A DNA stretch of 64,000 nucleotides. Source: a bacterium (GTDB lineage: Bacteria; Bdellovibrionota_G; JALEGL01). The stretch spans positions 248,001-312,000 of the forward strand of contig JALEGL010000014.1 in the NCBI GenBank assembly GCA_022763185.1. The letters run 5' to 3'. This document shows, piece after piece, positions 9,061-17,777 of the stretch (positions within the stretch are counted from its first letter, which is position 1; every line of letters begins with the position of its first letter). The position numbers and the translations under genes were made by a program. The notes below the pieces were generated by a model. The model made no database searches and had not been told where the DNA came from. It was given only the letters and a program-made list of their open reading frames with translations.

Positions 9061-10061
9061 TAAACCTTAACTTGCACAGCTTGTCCATTCATCTCTAAAG
9101 AGTTCTGACAACTGTGCAAAACTTTTAAAACATTAAGGCCTTCATGGCCATCGGTTAAAGGTTTGGTTTTATGTTCAATGCACTTTAAAAAATGCAAGCA
9201 TTCTTCTTTTAAGGGTTCTACAGACTGGTCATAAGCAAGGGCTTCGCCTTTGGGCTTTTGCGTAACATACTCTCCTTGAATGAAATCCACGCTTTTATCA
9301 TACAAGACCAGCTTTTGTTCGGCTTGAGCGGCATCATCAAAGACTACCATCTTTTTTTGACCAACAAGAACCAATCGTTGTTCTTTGAAAGGGTGGAGCC
9401 AACTTACATAAATATGGCCTCTAATACCACCGGGAAAAACAAAGGAAGATATGGTGGTGTCTGCAATATTGGGCTGTAAATAACTTCCGCCCATAACATT
9501 CACCTGCAGTGGCATGCTTTGGGTAAACCAAAGCATAAGAGAAATATCGTGAGGTGCAAAAGACCATAAAATATTTTCCTTGGTTCGTATTTTACCTAAA
9601 TTGAGACGATTGGAGTAAACATATTCAAGTTTGCCCAATACACCTTCATCTAGCAGTTTTTTGAGAGTTTTGATGCATGGGTGATACTTTAAGAGATGTC
9701 CAACCATTAAGGTTACTTTGGATTGTTTTGCAAGTTCAATCAATTCCTGGGCATGGGAAACTTCTAATGAAAGTGGTTTTTCAACCAAAACATGTTTTTT
9801 GGCTAATATAGCCTGTTTAGCTAATTCATAATGGCTCTCAGCGGGGGAGGCAATGACAACATTGCTTACTTGCGGGTGGTTTAGAGCGTCTTGGTAGCTT
9901 TTAAATATCTGGCAAGGATAGGTTTGAGCTAATTTTTCTGCTCTTTTTTCATCATGGTCATAGATGCCAAACAGGGCATTGAGCTCATAAAAGTTTCTGA
10001 CATGGTTTTTACCCCAATAACCCGTTCCGCAGACCAAGGTTTCTGCTGTATGTGTATTCAT
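9060..10061 (-). CDS. wbpB: Gfo/Idh/MocA oxidoreductase, UDP-GlcNAcA 3-dehydrogenase (WbpB/WlbA type)
   Basis: This NAD(P)-dependent oxidoreductase would oxidise C3 of the uronic acid sugar made by the WbpA homologue. The N-terminal Rossmann motif VCGTGYWGKNHVRNF and the catalytic-region lysine in HVLVEKPLSL are clear, and the C-terminal half has the family's substrate domain. The frame extends to a GTG at 10109. I prefer the ATG at 10061 because it places the Rossmann strand near the N-terminus and lies seven bases after a TATAGT -10 box. It heads the wbpB-wbpD-wbpE-uxs run and diverges from the TolC-like gene. Confidence 0.87.
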   Translation of the reverse strand: MNTHTAETLVCGTGYWGKNHVRNFYELNALFGIYDHDEKRAEKLAQTYPCQIFKSYQDALNHPQVSNVVIASPAESHYELAKQAILAKKHVLVEKPLSLEVSHAQELIELAKQSKVTLMVGHLLKYHPCIKTLKKLLDEGVLGKLEYVYSNRLNLGKIRTKENILWSFAPHDISLMLWFTQSMPLQVNVMGGSYLQPNIADTTISSFVFPGGIRGHIYVSWLHPFKEQRLVLVGQKKMVVFDDAAQAEQKLVLYDKSVDFIQGEYVTQKPKGEALAYDQSVEPLKEECLHFLKCIEHKTKPLTDGHEGLNVLKVLHSCQNSLEMNGQAVQVKV

Positions 10062-10068
10062 GAAAAAT

Positions 10069-10097
10069 ACTATAGCGTAAGTACGTTTGTAATTTAA
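10069..10097 (-). promoter_or_regulatory. Candidate promoter of wbpB giving a leaderless transcript
   Basis: On the minus strand TATAGT (10074-10069) matches five of six bases of the sigma70 -10 box. It lies 7 bases before the ATG at 10061, so transcription would begin at about the start codon. A weak -35 element TTAAAT sits 17 bases further up. The -35 match is poor, so this rests mainly on the -10 box and its geometry. Confidence 0.4.
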
Positions 10098-10113
10098 GTT
10101 TTCAAGCACTTTC

Positions 10114-10122
10114 TGGTATAAA
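10114..10122 (+). promoter_or_regulatory. Extended -10 promoter of the TolC-like gene
   Basis: TGGTATAAA is an extended -10 element (TGn plus TATAAA). It lies ten bases before the ATG at 10133, giving a predicted 5' leader of only a few bases. It shares the short divergent region with the wbpB promoter. Confidence 0.5.
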
Positions 10123-10132
10123 TAGCCGGCAA

Positions 10133-11428
10133 ATGTTTGAGCGCAAAAACATTCAAAAAAAGTTTCTTCAACATAAAAAGCAGAGTTTTGTTTTTTTTGG
10201 AGTGTTGTTTATTGGACAAATTTCTTTTGCTTTAACTTGGGAACAAGCTAAAGAAAGTCTTAATGACAATAACTATAAGTTAAAAACAAGTTTTGAAAAT
10301 ATTAATATTGCAAGAAATGATCTATCAAAACCGCTTTCGCAACTTTATCCAATTGTATCTTTAAGAGGAGCTGCTGAGCGTTTTTTACAAGAAGATGCAT
10401 CTTTAGGTTTTAGGTCTTTTTTGGGTCCCAGGCTCACTTGGTCTTTGTATCAAGGAGGTAAAATAAAAAATACAATCAAGCAATCACGTATTAATATCAA
10501 TAAGCAAAGAACTTTGTATGGCCTAAACCAGGCAGAGCAAGAGTCTCAGTTGAGGCAAGTTTTTGCTAATGCTGTTTATGCTAAAAAAAATATTGAGTTA
10601 GCTAAAAGGTCTTTACAAAGGGCTAAGAATAATAGTCGTTACATACGTTTGCGATATAAAGGTGGACAAGAGTATGTATGGGTATTTCAAAGCTCACAAA
10701 AAAACATTTTAGAAAGTGAAGCAAACTTAATACAATCTCAACAAGAAGCAAAAAAAGCACTTTTCAGTCTGAGACAAATGATTGGTCAGGAGGAAGTTCA
10801 ATCCATTGATGCCATCAGTGAAGAACATTTTTCAGTTCCAAAAAATATAGAAACCATTGATATCAAAAAATATTTAGGAAAACATCCTGAATTAAGAATG
10901 GCACAGCAAGATTCAGATATTGCAAAATTAAATCATAAAGTTGCAAAGGCGGATCGTTTACCATCCTTGTTATTTAGAACGGATTTTATTATTGCCGATA
11001 CAGATGATTCTCAAGTTTTTCCTTTTTGGTACGCGGGTATCAATTTTTCTGTCCCAATTTTTGAGTCGGGTCGTTACAAAAAAGCTGCACAAAATGCAAA
11101 AGTTAAATTTAGACAATCTCAAAGATTGCTTGAACAAAAACAGCAACAACAAGAGCAAAATATAGAGCAGAAAATATCTAACTACCAATGGGCTTTAAAA
11201 AATCTAGATGTTGCAAAAATAAATTTAGAGTCGATGAACAATAAATATAAACTATTTAAGAAGCAATATAGAGAAGGTTTGGTGCCTTATGTGCAATGGG
11301 ATAGCGCCCAAAAGGAGCTAAGAGCTGCAGAAAGTCAGTGGATTCAGGCTTTACAGTTTTTACAAGTAGAGTATGCAAAATTATTATTAGCTTTGGGAGT
11401 AACAGAAGATGAATTTAAAAATAATTAG
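10133..11428 (+). CDS. TolC-family outer membrane channel
   Basis: This 431-residue outer-membrane efflux protein begins with a basic stretch and a hydrophobic signal segment (FVFFGVLFIGQISFA) and then LTWEQAKESL, the usual start of the mature TolC fold. Two repeats of long, glutamine- and lysine-rich helices follow, with the conserved VSLRGAAERF-type and FSVPIFESGRYK (second beta strand) features. It should form the trimeric exit duct for the adaptor and MacB-like transporter encoded directly downstream; the adaptor gene starts 20 bases before this gene stops. Substrate unknown. Confidence 0.87.
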   Translation: MFERKNIQKKFLQHKKQSFVFFGVLFIGQISFALTWEQAKESLNDNNYKLKTSFENINIARNDLSKPLSQLYPIVSLRGAAERFLQEDASLGFRSFLGPRLTWSLYQGGKIKNTIKQSRININKQRTLYGLNQAEQESQLRQVFANAVYAKKNIELAKRSLQRAKNNSRYIRLRYKGGQEYVWVFQSSQKNILESEANLIQSQQEAKKALFSLRQMIGQEEVQSIDAISEEHFSVPKNIETIDIKKYLGKHPELRMAQQDSDIAKLNHKVAKADRLPSLLFRTDFIIADTDDSQVFPFWYAGINFSVPIFESGRYKKAAQNAKVKFRQSQRLLEQKQQQQEQNIEQKISNYQWALKNLDVAKINLESMNNKYKLFKKQYREGLVPYVQWDSAQKELRAAESQWIQALQFLQVEYAKLLLALGVTEDEFKNN

Positions 11429-12335
11429 TTTCTTGTGTACCATAACTTTATTTTTGCTCTGTTCATGTCAGCGAACTGAGCAGCAAAATCAAGTTGAAAA
11501 GTTTGTTTATTATGAATCTAGTCAAGAAACGTTGGTTAACTATATTGAAACCAATGGAACGGTTGAGCCAAGAAATAGTGTTAGTGTTACAGCACCTTCT
11601 AAAGGAAGATTAGAAAAACTTTTTATTGAAGAAGGGGATCGTGTGCGTAAAGGGCAAGTTATTGCTATCATGAGCTCAGATAAACGAGTTCAAATTTTAG
11701 ATATGGCAGCCAATGAAAGTTTGGAGGAAAAAAAATATTGGAGGGAACAAATACTTCCAACGAAAATATTTTCACCAATAACAGGAGATGTGCTTGAAGT
11801 TGTTACAAGGCCTGGAGATACCGTAGTTAATGAGATTGCAAGAATATCAGATCGTCAAATTGTAAGAGCAAATATTGATGAAATAGATATCTCAAAAGTA
11901 AAGATTAATAGTGATGTTGAAATTTATTTTGATGCTGATGATGAGCAAAGCTTTTTTGGTGAATTAAAAAGAATAGCTCAAACAGCAACTAAAATCAGAA
12001 ATGTTAGCGTTTATCCCATAGAAGTGTTCTTTGATGAAGATGATATTAAAAATAAAAACTTTACCATTAGATCTGGAATGTCTGTGACCATTAAAATACC
12101 CATTAACAAGGTTGAAGAGGCCACTTCTATTGATGCAGCTGCAGTGAATAGTATGTCAAATAGGACTGTGTCTGTAAAAATGAAAGACAACAGTTTACGT
12201 CAGATAAAGTTAGGAAACATATATGGAGATAAAGTGCATGTTGTTGACGGTTTAAAAAAAGGTGAAGAGGTTAAAGTTAGAGCGTTTAAAACAGAGGCAA
12301 AGAAGAAAAAGAGTATTCTTAATTTTTTTAAGTAA
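11409..12335 (+). CDS. Periplasmic adaptor lipoprotein (MacA/HlyD family) with a short hairpin
   Basis: This 308-residue membrane-fusion protein has a lipobox at residues 17-20 (LCSC), so it is probably lipid-anchored in the inner membrane. The first lipoyl half is VTAPSKGRLEKLFIEEGDRV and the second half is FSPITGDVLEVVTRPGDTV. Between them there are only about 40 residues instead of the long coiled-coil hairpin usual in MacA. A beta-barrel region follows, with GMSVTIKIPI, then a membrane-proximal domain. It links the TolC-like channel to the MacB-like transporter in the same operon. The gene overlaps the TolC-like gene and ends 5 bases before macB-like. Confidence 0.85.
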   Translation: MNLKIISFLCTITLFLLCSCQRTEQQNQVEKFVYYESSQETLVNYIETNGTVEPRNSVSVTAPSKGRLEKLFIEEGDRVRKGQVIAIMSSDKRVQILDMAANESLEEKKYWREQILPTKIFSPITGDVLEVVTRPGDTVVNEIARISDRQIVRANIDEIDISKVKINSDVEIYFDADDEQSFFGELKRIAQTATKIRNVSVYPIEVFFDEDDIKNKNFTIRSGMSVTIKIPINKVEEATSIDAAAVNSMSNRTVSVKMKDNSLRQIKLGNIYGDKVHVVDGLKKGEEVKVRAFKTEAKKKKSILNFFK

Positions 12336-12340
12336 ATAGT

Positions 12341-14317
12341 ATGGCACTGATACGTCTCAAAAAAATATCCAAGATATATCAACAAAGTAAAGAAGTTGAA
12401 CCGTTTAAGGCTTTAGATGAAATTGATCTTGAAATAGAAAAAGGCGAGTATGTAGCCATTGTTGGACCATCAGGTTCTGGAAAGTCAACCTTATTACAAA
12501 TTTTAGGTTTGTTAGATAGTCCAAGTTCAGGAGATTATTATTTTGATGAACAAGACGTTTCGGTCTTAGGAGATGATGAACTAACCTTTTTAAGATCAAA
12601 AACTATTGGTTTTATTTTTCAAATGTTCAATTTGCTTCCAAGAATTTCATCAGTTGAAAATGCAGCGCTGCCTATGATCTATAGTGGGCAAAAAGATCAG
12701 ACGTGGGTTAAAGAAATATTAACTCAGTTGGGATTGGAAAATCACTTTGCTAATACTCCTGCTCAGCTTTCAGGAGGACAGCAGCAACGTGTTGCTATTG
12801 CAAGATCTTTGGTTAACAAACCGCAAGTGGTTTTTGCTGATGAACCAACAGGAAATTTACCGCAAAAACAAGCTATAGAGATTATTAAAGAGTTAGAAAG
12901 AATGCATCAGTCAGGTATTACATTGGTGATTATTACGCACTCAGGTGATTTAGCAAAACGTGCTGATAGAATTATAAAAATTGTTGATGGAAAAATTGTT
13001 GAAGATACAAAAAGTAAATCACAAGAAAAAAAATATTCAAATAAAAAGCAAAATGATTTTGAAGCAAACTCTTCAAAAAAAATTAATCCAAGTTTATGGT
13101 TGCAAGTCACAAAAATGTCCTTGCAGTCACTGTTAAGAAATAAAGTGAGAACCTTTTTAACGATGTTGGGCATTATCATAGGCGTTTTTTCAGTAACTTC
13201 AATGCTTGCCATAGGCGATGGTGCAAAAAAATCCGTTGAAGAAGAGTTGAAACAAATGGGCTCAAATATGTTTAGAGTATCAACCTCATGGCCCAAGGTC
13301 AAAGGTAGTCAATCACACCAAAGAACAATTACAAAAATAAATCCAACAGACTTAGAAAGCATAGAAAAGGCTATACAAAGTTCAGATAGTATAAAGTATG
13401 CAGCTGGTACAAGAGATACTGAAGGAGTGATCACTTACCAAGGCTACAGTTACACAACAAAATTGATGGGCGTAAGCTCATCATTTGAAAAGATGAGGAA
13501 TCTTCAGGTTAGGTATGGTCGATTTTTTACTGATTATGAAAATAGCAAGCAGGCCAAAGTCTGTGTTTTAGGTGATACAGTTTATAGCAACATTTTTAAA
13601 GAAGATATTAACCCTGTTGGAAGGTCAATCGATATTAATGGGAGTAAATATAAGGTGATTGGTTTATTGCCAAAAAAAGGCAGTAGTTTTACCGGTGACA
13701 TTGATGATGTTGTCTATATGCCAGAACAAACACTAATCAATAGGATATATGGAAGAAAACAGTATCGCCACCTTTTTGTGGAGGCATCCAGTACAGACAA
13801 GATTGATGCTGCAATGGCGGAAGTGACAAGAATTTTACGTCAGAACCATAGATTACCAGACGAAGTTGAAAATGATTTTAAAATTAAGAACTTTGGTGAA
13901 ATAAGAAAAACCATTGATAGCATATCAAAAAACTTTTTGATCTTAATTATTGTTATTGCTTTAATATCGTTGATTGTGGGTGGTATTGGAATTATGAATA
14001 TTATGCTGGTTTCAGTGACAGAAAGAACAAGAGAAATAGGTTTAAGGAAAGCGGTAGGTGCAAGAAAAAGTGATATCTTAAAACAGTTTTTAATAGAATC
14101 CATATTGATTAGTATGATGGGAGGTTTTATTGGTGTTAGCGGTGCCTATATAGTTGGTATGGTTGTAGAGTATTTATTTAATTGGGAAATCGTTTTTAAA
14201 GCATACATGATCATTTTAGCGTTTGGCTTTTCAATGTGTGTTGGCGTGTTTTTTGGCTGGTACCCCGCAAAAAAGGCTGCTAACTTATCTCCAATACAAG
14301 CATTAAGGTATGAATAG
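12341..14317 (+). CDS. MacB-like ABC exporter, fused ATPase and permease
   Basis: This 658-residue inner-membrane protein has an N-terminal ATPase domain: GPSGSGKST Walker A near residue 43, LSGGQQQRVAIARS signature, and VVFADEPTG Walker B. A first membrane helix follows at about residues 270-295, then a large periplasmic MacB_PCD domain and a C-terminal FtsX domain with three helices. SVTERTREIGLRKAVGAR and WYPAKKAANLSPIQALRYE are the classic MacB/FtsX ending. It works as a mechanotransmitter with an adaptor and TolC to expel peptides, lipoproteins, macrolides or siderophores. It is the last gene of the tripartite operon. Confidence 0.92.
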   Translation: MALIRLKKISKIYQQSKEVEPFKALDEIDLEIEKGEYVAIVGPSGSGKSTLLQILGLLDSPSSGDYYFDEQDVSVLGDDELTFLRSKTIGFIFQMFNLLPRISSVENAALPMIYSGQKDQTWVKEILTQLGLENHFANTPAQLSGGQQQRVAIARSLVNKPQVVFADEPTGNLPQKQAIEIIKELERMHQSGITLVIITHSGDLAKRADRIIKIVDGKIVEDTKSKSQEKKYSNKKQNDFEANSSKKINPSLWLQVTKMSLQSLLRNKVRTFLTMLGIIIGVFSVTSMLAIGDGAKKSVEEELKQMGSNMFRVSTSWPKVKGSQSHQRTITKINPTDLESIEKAIQSSDSIKYAAGTRDTEGVITYQGYSYTTKLMGVSSSFEKMRNLQVRYGRFFTDYENSKQAKVCVLGDTVYSNIFKEDINPVGRSIDINGSKYKVIGLLPKKGSSFTGDIDDVVYMPEQTLINRIYGRKQYRHLFVEASSTDKIDAAMAEVTRILRQNHRLPDEVENDFKIKNFGEIRKTIDSISKNFLILIIVIALISLIVGGIGIMNIMLVSVTERTREIGLRKAVGARKSDILKQFLIESILISMMGGFIGVSGAYIVGMVVEYLFNWEIVFKAYMIILAFGFSMCVGVFFGWYPAKKAANLSPIQALRYE

Positions 14318-14378
14318 CAAAACTCTAAAATTAAAGGCTGATTGTATGTTATGTAATGTTCAAAGTACGGCTTAAATT

Positions 14379-14408
14379 TTAACACTAAAGATAAAACCTG
14401 GGTAAAAT
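14379..14408 (+). promoter_or_regulatory. Promoter of galE with predicted start at the ATG
   Basis: TTAACA (14379-14384) and TAAAAT (14403-14408) are separated by 18 bases, each matching five of six consensus positions. Only AAAG separates the -10 box from the ATG at 14413, so the transcript is predicted to begin at the start codon. No Shine-Dalgarno is seen. Confidence 0.55.
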
Positions 14409-14412
14409 AAAG

Positions 14413-15381
14413 ATGAAAAAAGTGCTGATTACAGGTGGAGCAGGCTATGTGGGGGCTTATGTTGCACAATATTTAAGAGAAAAAGGCTATGAGCCGGTTA
14501 TTTATGATGATTTATCAACCGGTCATAAAGAACATATACGTAGCTTTAAACTATATCATGCTAGCTTGTCTAATGAAGAAAAATTAGATGAATGCTTTGT
14601 TAACGAAAAACCAGCTTTGGTTATTCATTTGGCGGCCAGTGCCCTTGTTCATGAAAGTGAAAGTAATCCAGTTTTGTATTACAAAAACAATATTGAAAAC
14701 AGTATTAAGTTAACCGATGCAATGCTCAGACACAACTGTCGTAGTATTATTTTTAGTTCCAGTGGTGCCAGTTACGGTGAATCAAAGCAAGTTCCTATGT
14801 TAGAAAGTCATTCTCAAAACCCTATCAACAGTTATGGTATGAGCAAATTGGTTTTTGAGATGATTTTAAAAGATTTGGCAAAGAAAAATAAACTATCTTA
14901 TGTTATTTTTCGTTTTTTTAATGCTGCGGGTGAAATTGAACGTTTTAATGGTGGGGAAGTTCATGACCCAGAAACACATTTTATACCCAACCTATGTAAA
15001 GTTGCTTTAAATCAAGATTCTTTGTCTGTTTTTGGTTCAGACTATAAAACAAAAGATGGAACTTGTGTTAGAGACTATGTTCATGTTGAAGATTTATGTG
15101 AAGCACACTTTTTAGCAATGAACCATTTAAACAATAATAAAGAATCTTTGATTTGTAATTTAGGGTCGGGTAAGGGGTACTCCTTATTAGAAATCATCAA
15201 CAGTTTTGAAAAAATAATACAGAAAAAAATTAATGTTAATTTTTTACCGCCAAGACTTGGTGATCCAGCAGAATTATTTGCTGATATAAATCGAGCAAAA
15301 AATAAACTTAATTGGCAGCCTAATAAAAATTTAAATGATATTTTGAAATCTGCTTGGAATTTTCATTCAAGAAGAGTTTGA
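14413..15381 (+). CDS. galE: UDP-glucose 4-epimerase
   Basis: This 322-residue SDR epimerase interconverts UDP-glucose and UDP-galactose, or the N-acetyl forms. GGAGYVGAYVAQYL at residues 7-20 binds NAD, followed by IYDDLSTGH, typical of GalE. The SSSGASYGES loop and Tyr-Lys catalytic pair in NSYGMSKLVFE are present, as are FRFFNAAGE and DGTCVRDYVHVEDL. It supplies precursors for the surface polysaccharide genes nearby. Its end overlaps the convergent sugar-phosphate transferase gene by 15 bases. The epimerisation substrate cannot be decided from sequence alone. Confidence 0.9.
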   Translation: MKKVLITGGAGYVGAYVAQYLREKGYEPVIYDDLSTGHKEHIRSFKLYHASLSNEEKLDECFVNEKPALVIHLAASALVHESESNPVLYYKNNIENSIKLTDAMLRHNCRSIIFSSSGASYGESKQVPMLESHSQNPINSYGMSKLVFEMILKDLAKKNKLSYVIFRFFNAAGEIERFNGGEVHDPETHFIPNLCKVALNQDSLSVFGSDYKTKDGTCVRDYVHVEDLCEAHFLAMNHLNNNKESLICNLGSGKGYSLLEIINSFEKIIQKKINVNFLPPRLGDPAELFADINRAKNKLNWQPNKNLNDILKSAWNFHSRRV

Positions 15382-16578
15382 AGAATCAAATGATTGTAAG
15401 GCTTTTTGCCATTGACTTTCTTGCAAGTCTTGGCGATGTTTTTTTGCTTGAAATGCATCGTATTCTAAAGAAATCAAAAATTGAAAAATAAAAAAGCAAT
15501 AAGATATAGTAATTAGCCAAGCAATAAAAGTTGGAGCTTGAGTGCATAAACAGGCGCACAAACTCCCAAAAAATGCCAACTTGTAGCAAGTGAGGGCTAC
15601 TTTTTTATGTGATAAGTACCGACGCAATAGTCTATGGTGGATATGGTCACCATCAGGCTTCATGATTTTCTTAAAAAGTTGCTTCATAAAAGACCAAGAC
15701 TGTTTTAAAGAGTAAGGTCTAAAGTAAAAGTTATCAATGTGTTTTATTGCTCGCCTAGTCAAAGCGATGCCAGTATCTAAAATAGGGAGGCTCAAAAATA
15801 AAAAAACTACATAGATAGGGTAGGGTACACTTTGTGAGCTTCCGGGAAATTGAGAAAAACTTGCTAGAATGAAGCCTAAGCTAAGACTTCCACTGTCTCC
15901 CATAAATATTTTTGCTGGTGACCAATTAAAAACTAAAAAAGCGCTTAGACTTGCAATAAGAATTAAACTCAACCAACCTAAAATGGGTAAAGAGATGAAA
16001 AAAGATAAAACTGCAATGGATGCTAAAGTAATCCAAGCAACACCCGCAGCCAGGCCATCTATACCATCAATGAAATTAAAAGCATTTTGTAAACCAACCA
16101 AGAATATAACAGTAATAGGCAATGAAAAATGATTGAGATCAATGGTGTAGCTTGCGCTTAAGGCAATATACCTTATTTTAAATCCAAGTAAAAATACCAA
16201 ACCAGCAATGGCAATTTGAAAAAAAAGTTTGTGTTTAGCTTTTAAGTTTTTAAGATCATCAACAAGGCCCAATGTGAACGTTAAACTAATACCTACATAA
16301 ATTGAAAGAAATAATGGAGAGCTTGTAAAGACTTGGTAAACTTTGGGTTTTAAATATAATAATAGGACAGTTCCAATGAAAAAGGTACATATAAAAGCCA
16401 CTCCACCAAGTCTTGGTGTGGGTTGGGTATGGACTCTTCTTTCTTCAGGAAGATCAAGGAACTGAAACCTATGAGAAATATAAAGAATTATTTTAGTTAG
16501 AGTGTAACAAGCAACAAAGCTTACTGTTGTAATAAAAAGTAAAAATAATAATCGATCTTTTATGAAATACTCTGTCAT
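15367..16578 (-). CDS. Undecaprenyl-phosphate sugar-1-phosphate transferase (WecA/TagO/MraY-like)
   Basis: This 403-residue polytopic membrane enzyme starts lipid-linked sugar assembly by moving a sugar-1-phosphate onto undecaprenyl phosphate. Signature stretches are TPRLGGVAF near residue 52, NAFNFIDGIDGLAAG (catalytic aspartates), FMGDSGSLSLGF and DGDHIHHRLL, the histidine motif of the WecA group. About eleven hydrophobic segments are visible. The HIHHRL motif favours a GlcNAc-1-phosphate transferase over MraY. It is convergent with and slightly overlaps galE, and lies 9 bases after the AI-2E-like gene on the same strand. Confidence 0.9.
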   Translation of the reverse strand: MTEYFIKDRLLFLLFITTVSFVACYTLTKIILYISHRFQFLDLPEERRVHTQPTPRLGGVAFICTFFIGTVLLLYLKPKVYQVFTSSPLFLSIYVGISLTFTLGLVDDLKNLKAKHKLFFQIAIAGLVFLLGFKIRYIALSASYTIDLNHFSLPITVIFLVGLQNAFNFIDGIDGLAAGVAWITLASIAVLSFFISLPILGWLSLILIASLSAFLVFNWSPAKIFMGDSGSLSLGFILASFSQFPGSSQSVPYPIYVVFLFLSLPILDTGIALTRRAIKHIDNFYFRPYSLKQSWSFMKQLFKKIMKPDGDHIHHRLLRRYLSHKKVALTCYKLAFFGSLCACLCTQAPTFIAWLITISYCFFIFQFLISLEYDAFQAKKHRQDLQESQWQKALQSFDSSNSS

Positions 16579-16587
16579 GATTGGCTT

Positions 16588-17601
16588 TTAAAGGGGTTCA
16601 TCTTGATAACTGAGTTGACCTTCAAGAAGCTTTGCAATTTTTTTTGTGGCATCAATTTGTTCAAGAATGATTTTTAATATAGAGGTCATGGGCACCGCTA
16701 AAAACATGCCTGGGATTCCCCATACCAAACCCCAAAAAAGTAAGCACAAAAGTATAGTTACTGGATGAAAACCTAAAGTTTGACCCAGTAATTTTGGTTC
16801 AAGAATATTTCCCCAAAGCATTTGTATGGCAATGCTAATGATCAGTAAAATGTAGAAGGGAAAAGTAAAGCCAAACTGTAAAATGGCCAAAGGTAGAGGC
16901 AATAATACGGCTATGATTGAACCAATGTTTGGAATAAAATTGAGTAAAAACGTTAATACGGAAAACATTAATACCATTTCAACATTCAATACGCTCAGTA
17001 AAATTCCCTGAGAAACAGCTGTTCCAAGAGATATAAAAAATTTTGCAATACTGTATTGCGATACTTGCTTTTGCATAAGGTCAATTGTTTTTGATCTGAA
17101 TGTGTTTTTTTGTGTTCCAAAAAATAAAAACAAAACGAAAATAACAATAAGTGCAGCGTTACCAAGAATATTTAACAGTTCACCACTTACATTAGCGATT
17201 AAATCAAAAACAGGTATGTTTTGCAGCATAGACTCTATAGAGTCTATATTGAGATTGATGCTCCATTTTTTTGCAATGCTCTGTAAGAAACTTAAAGATT
17301 CAATCACTTTGTTTTGATATTGCCATGCATTTTGAGCAAAAGCTTGTAAAGATTGAACAATAAATACAACCAACATAGATGCAAAGACCAAGAAACCCAG
17401 CATGGTAATTAAAATTGAAAAATCTCTAGATAATTTGGCTTTTTTTTGCAAAAAGATTGTTATCGGCAAAAAGACAGCGTACATGAATACCGAGATGACA
17501 AAAGGAACTGCAATATTTTTTACATAAGCAAGCGAAAAAGTTAAGGCAATAGCAGTTAAAATGAGAAGGCAAGACTGAGATAGCTTATCTACTTTATTCA
17601 T
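16588..17601 (-). CDS. AI-2E family transporter (PerM/YdiK-like)
   Basis: This integral membrane protein of about 337 residues has the AI-2E/PerM layout: two N-terminal helices, a soluble middle stretch (residues about 90-150), and several C-terminal helices with FIPNIGSIIAVLLPLPLA and the LWGNILEPKLLGQTLGFHP motif. Members export autoinducer-2 or act as Na+/H+ antiporters, so the substrate is open. The frame extends to a TTG at 17610; the ATG at 17601 is preferred because it has a weak GAAAG upstream. It precedes the sugar-phosphate transferase gene with a 9-base gap. Confidence 0.85.
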   Translation of the reverse strand: MNKVDKLSQSCLLILTAIALTFSLAYVKNIAVPFVISVFMYAVFLPITIFLQKKAKLSRDFSILITMLGFLVFASMLVVFIVQSLQAFAQNAWQYQNKVIESLSFLQSIAKKWSINLNIDSIESMLQNIPVFDLIANVSGELLNILGNAALIVIFVLFLFFGTQKNTFRSKTIDLMQKQVSQYSIAKFFISLGTAVSQGILLSVLNVEMVLMFSVLTFLLNFIPNIGSIIAVLLPLPLAILQFGFTFPFYILLIISIAIQMLWGNILEPKLLGQTLGFHPVTILLCLLFWGLVWGIPGMFLAVPMTSILKIILEQIDATKKIAKLLEGQLSYQDEPL

Positions 17602-17742
17602 GTCTTTCAATTATCTTTAAATATATCAAGATGCAACTATTGCGGACTTTTGAAACAGGCACCTATGCTTTCCCCTACAAAAATGGGCCTAAAATCTAGA
17701 AATCTTATATAAAAATAAATAATTGAAATCAAATTAATATTC

Positions 17743-17771
17743 TTGAACATTGAATAAATTTTATTTATATT
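17743..17771 (+). promoter_or_regulatory. Strong promoter of the LysR gene, predicted leaderless
   Basis: TTGAAC (17743-17748) and TATATT (17766-17771) are separated by exactly 17 bases. The ATG at 17778 lies 6 bases after the -10 box, where transcription should start. AAGAG sits one base before the ATG, too close to act as a normal Shine-Dalgarno. Confidence 0.6.
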
Positions 17772-17777
17772 AAGAGT

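Noticed and set aside
12907-13302. Minus-strand frame of 131 residues inside the macB-like gene
   Set aside because: It is opposite the conserved ATPase and helix region; no ribosome site or domain.
14318-14412. Possible hairpin between TAAAATTAAAGGCT and CGGCTTAAATTTTA
   Set aside because: Several mismatches and a loop of about 35 bases, with no T-run; a terminator cannot be supported.
14146-14469. Open frame on the minus strand across the macB-like end and galE start
   Set aside because: It lies opposite two strongly supported genes and has no motif or ribosome site; it is a chance frame.
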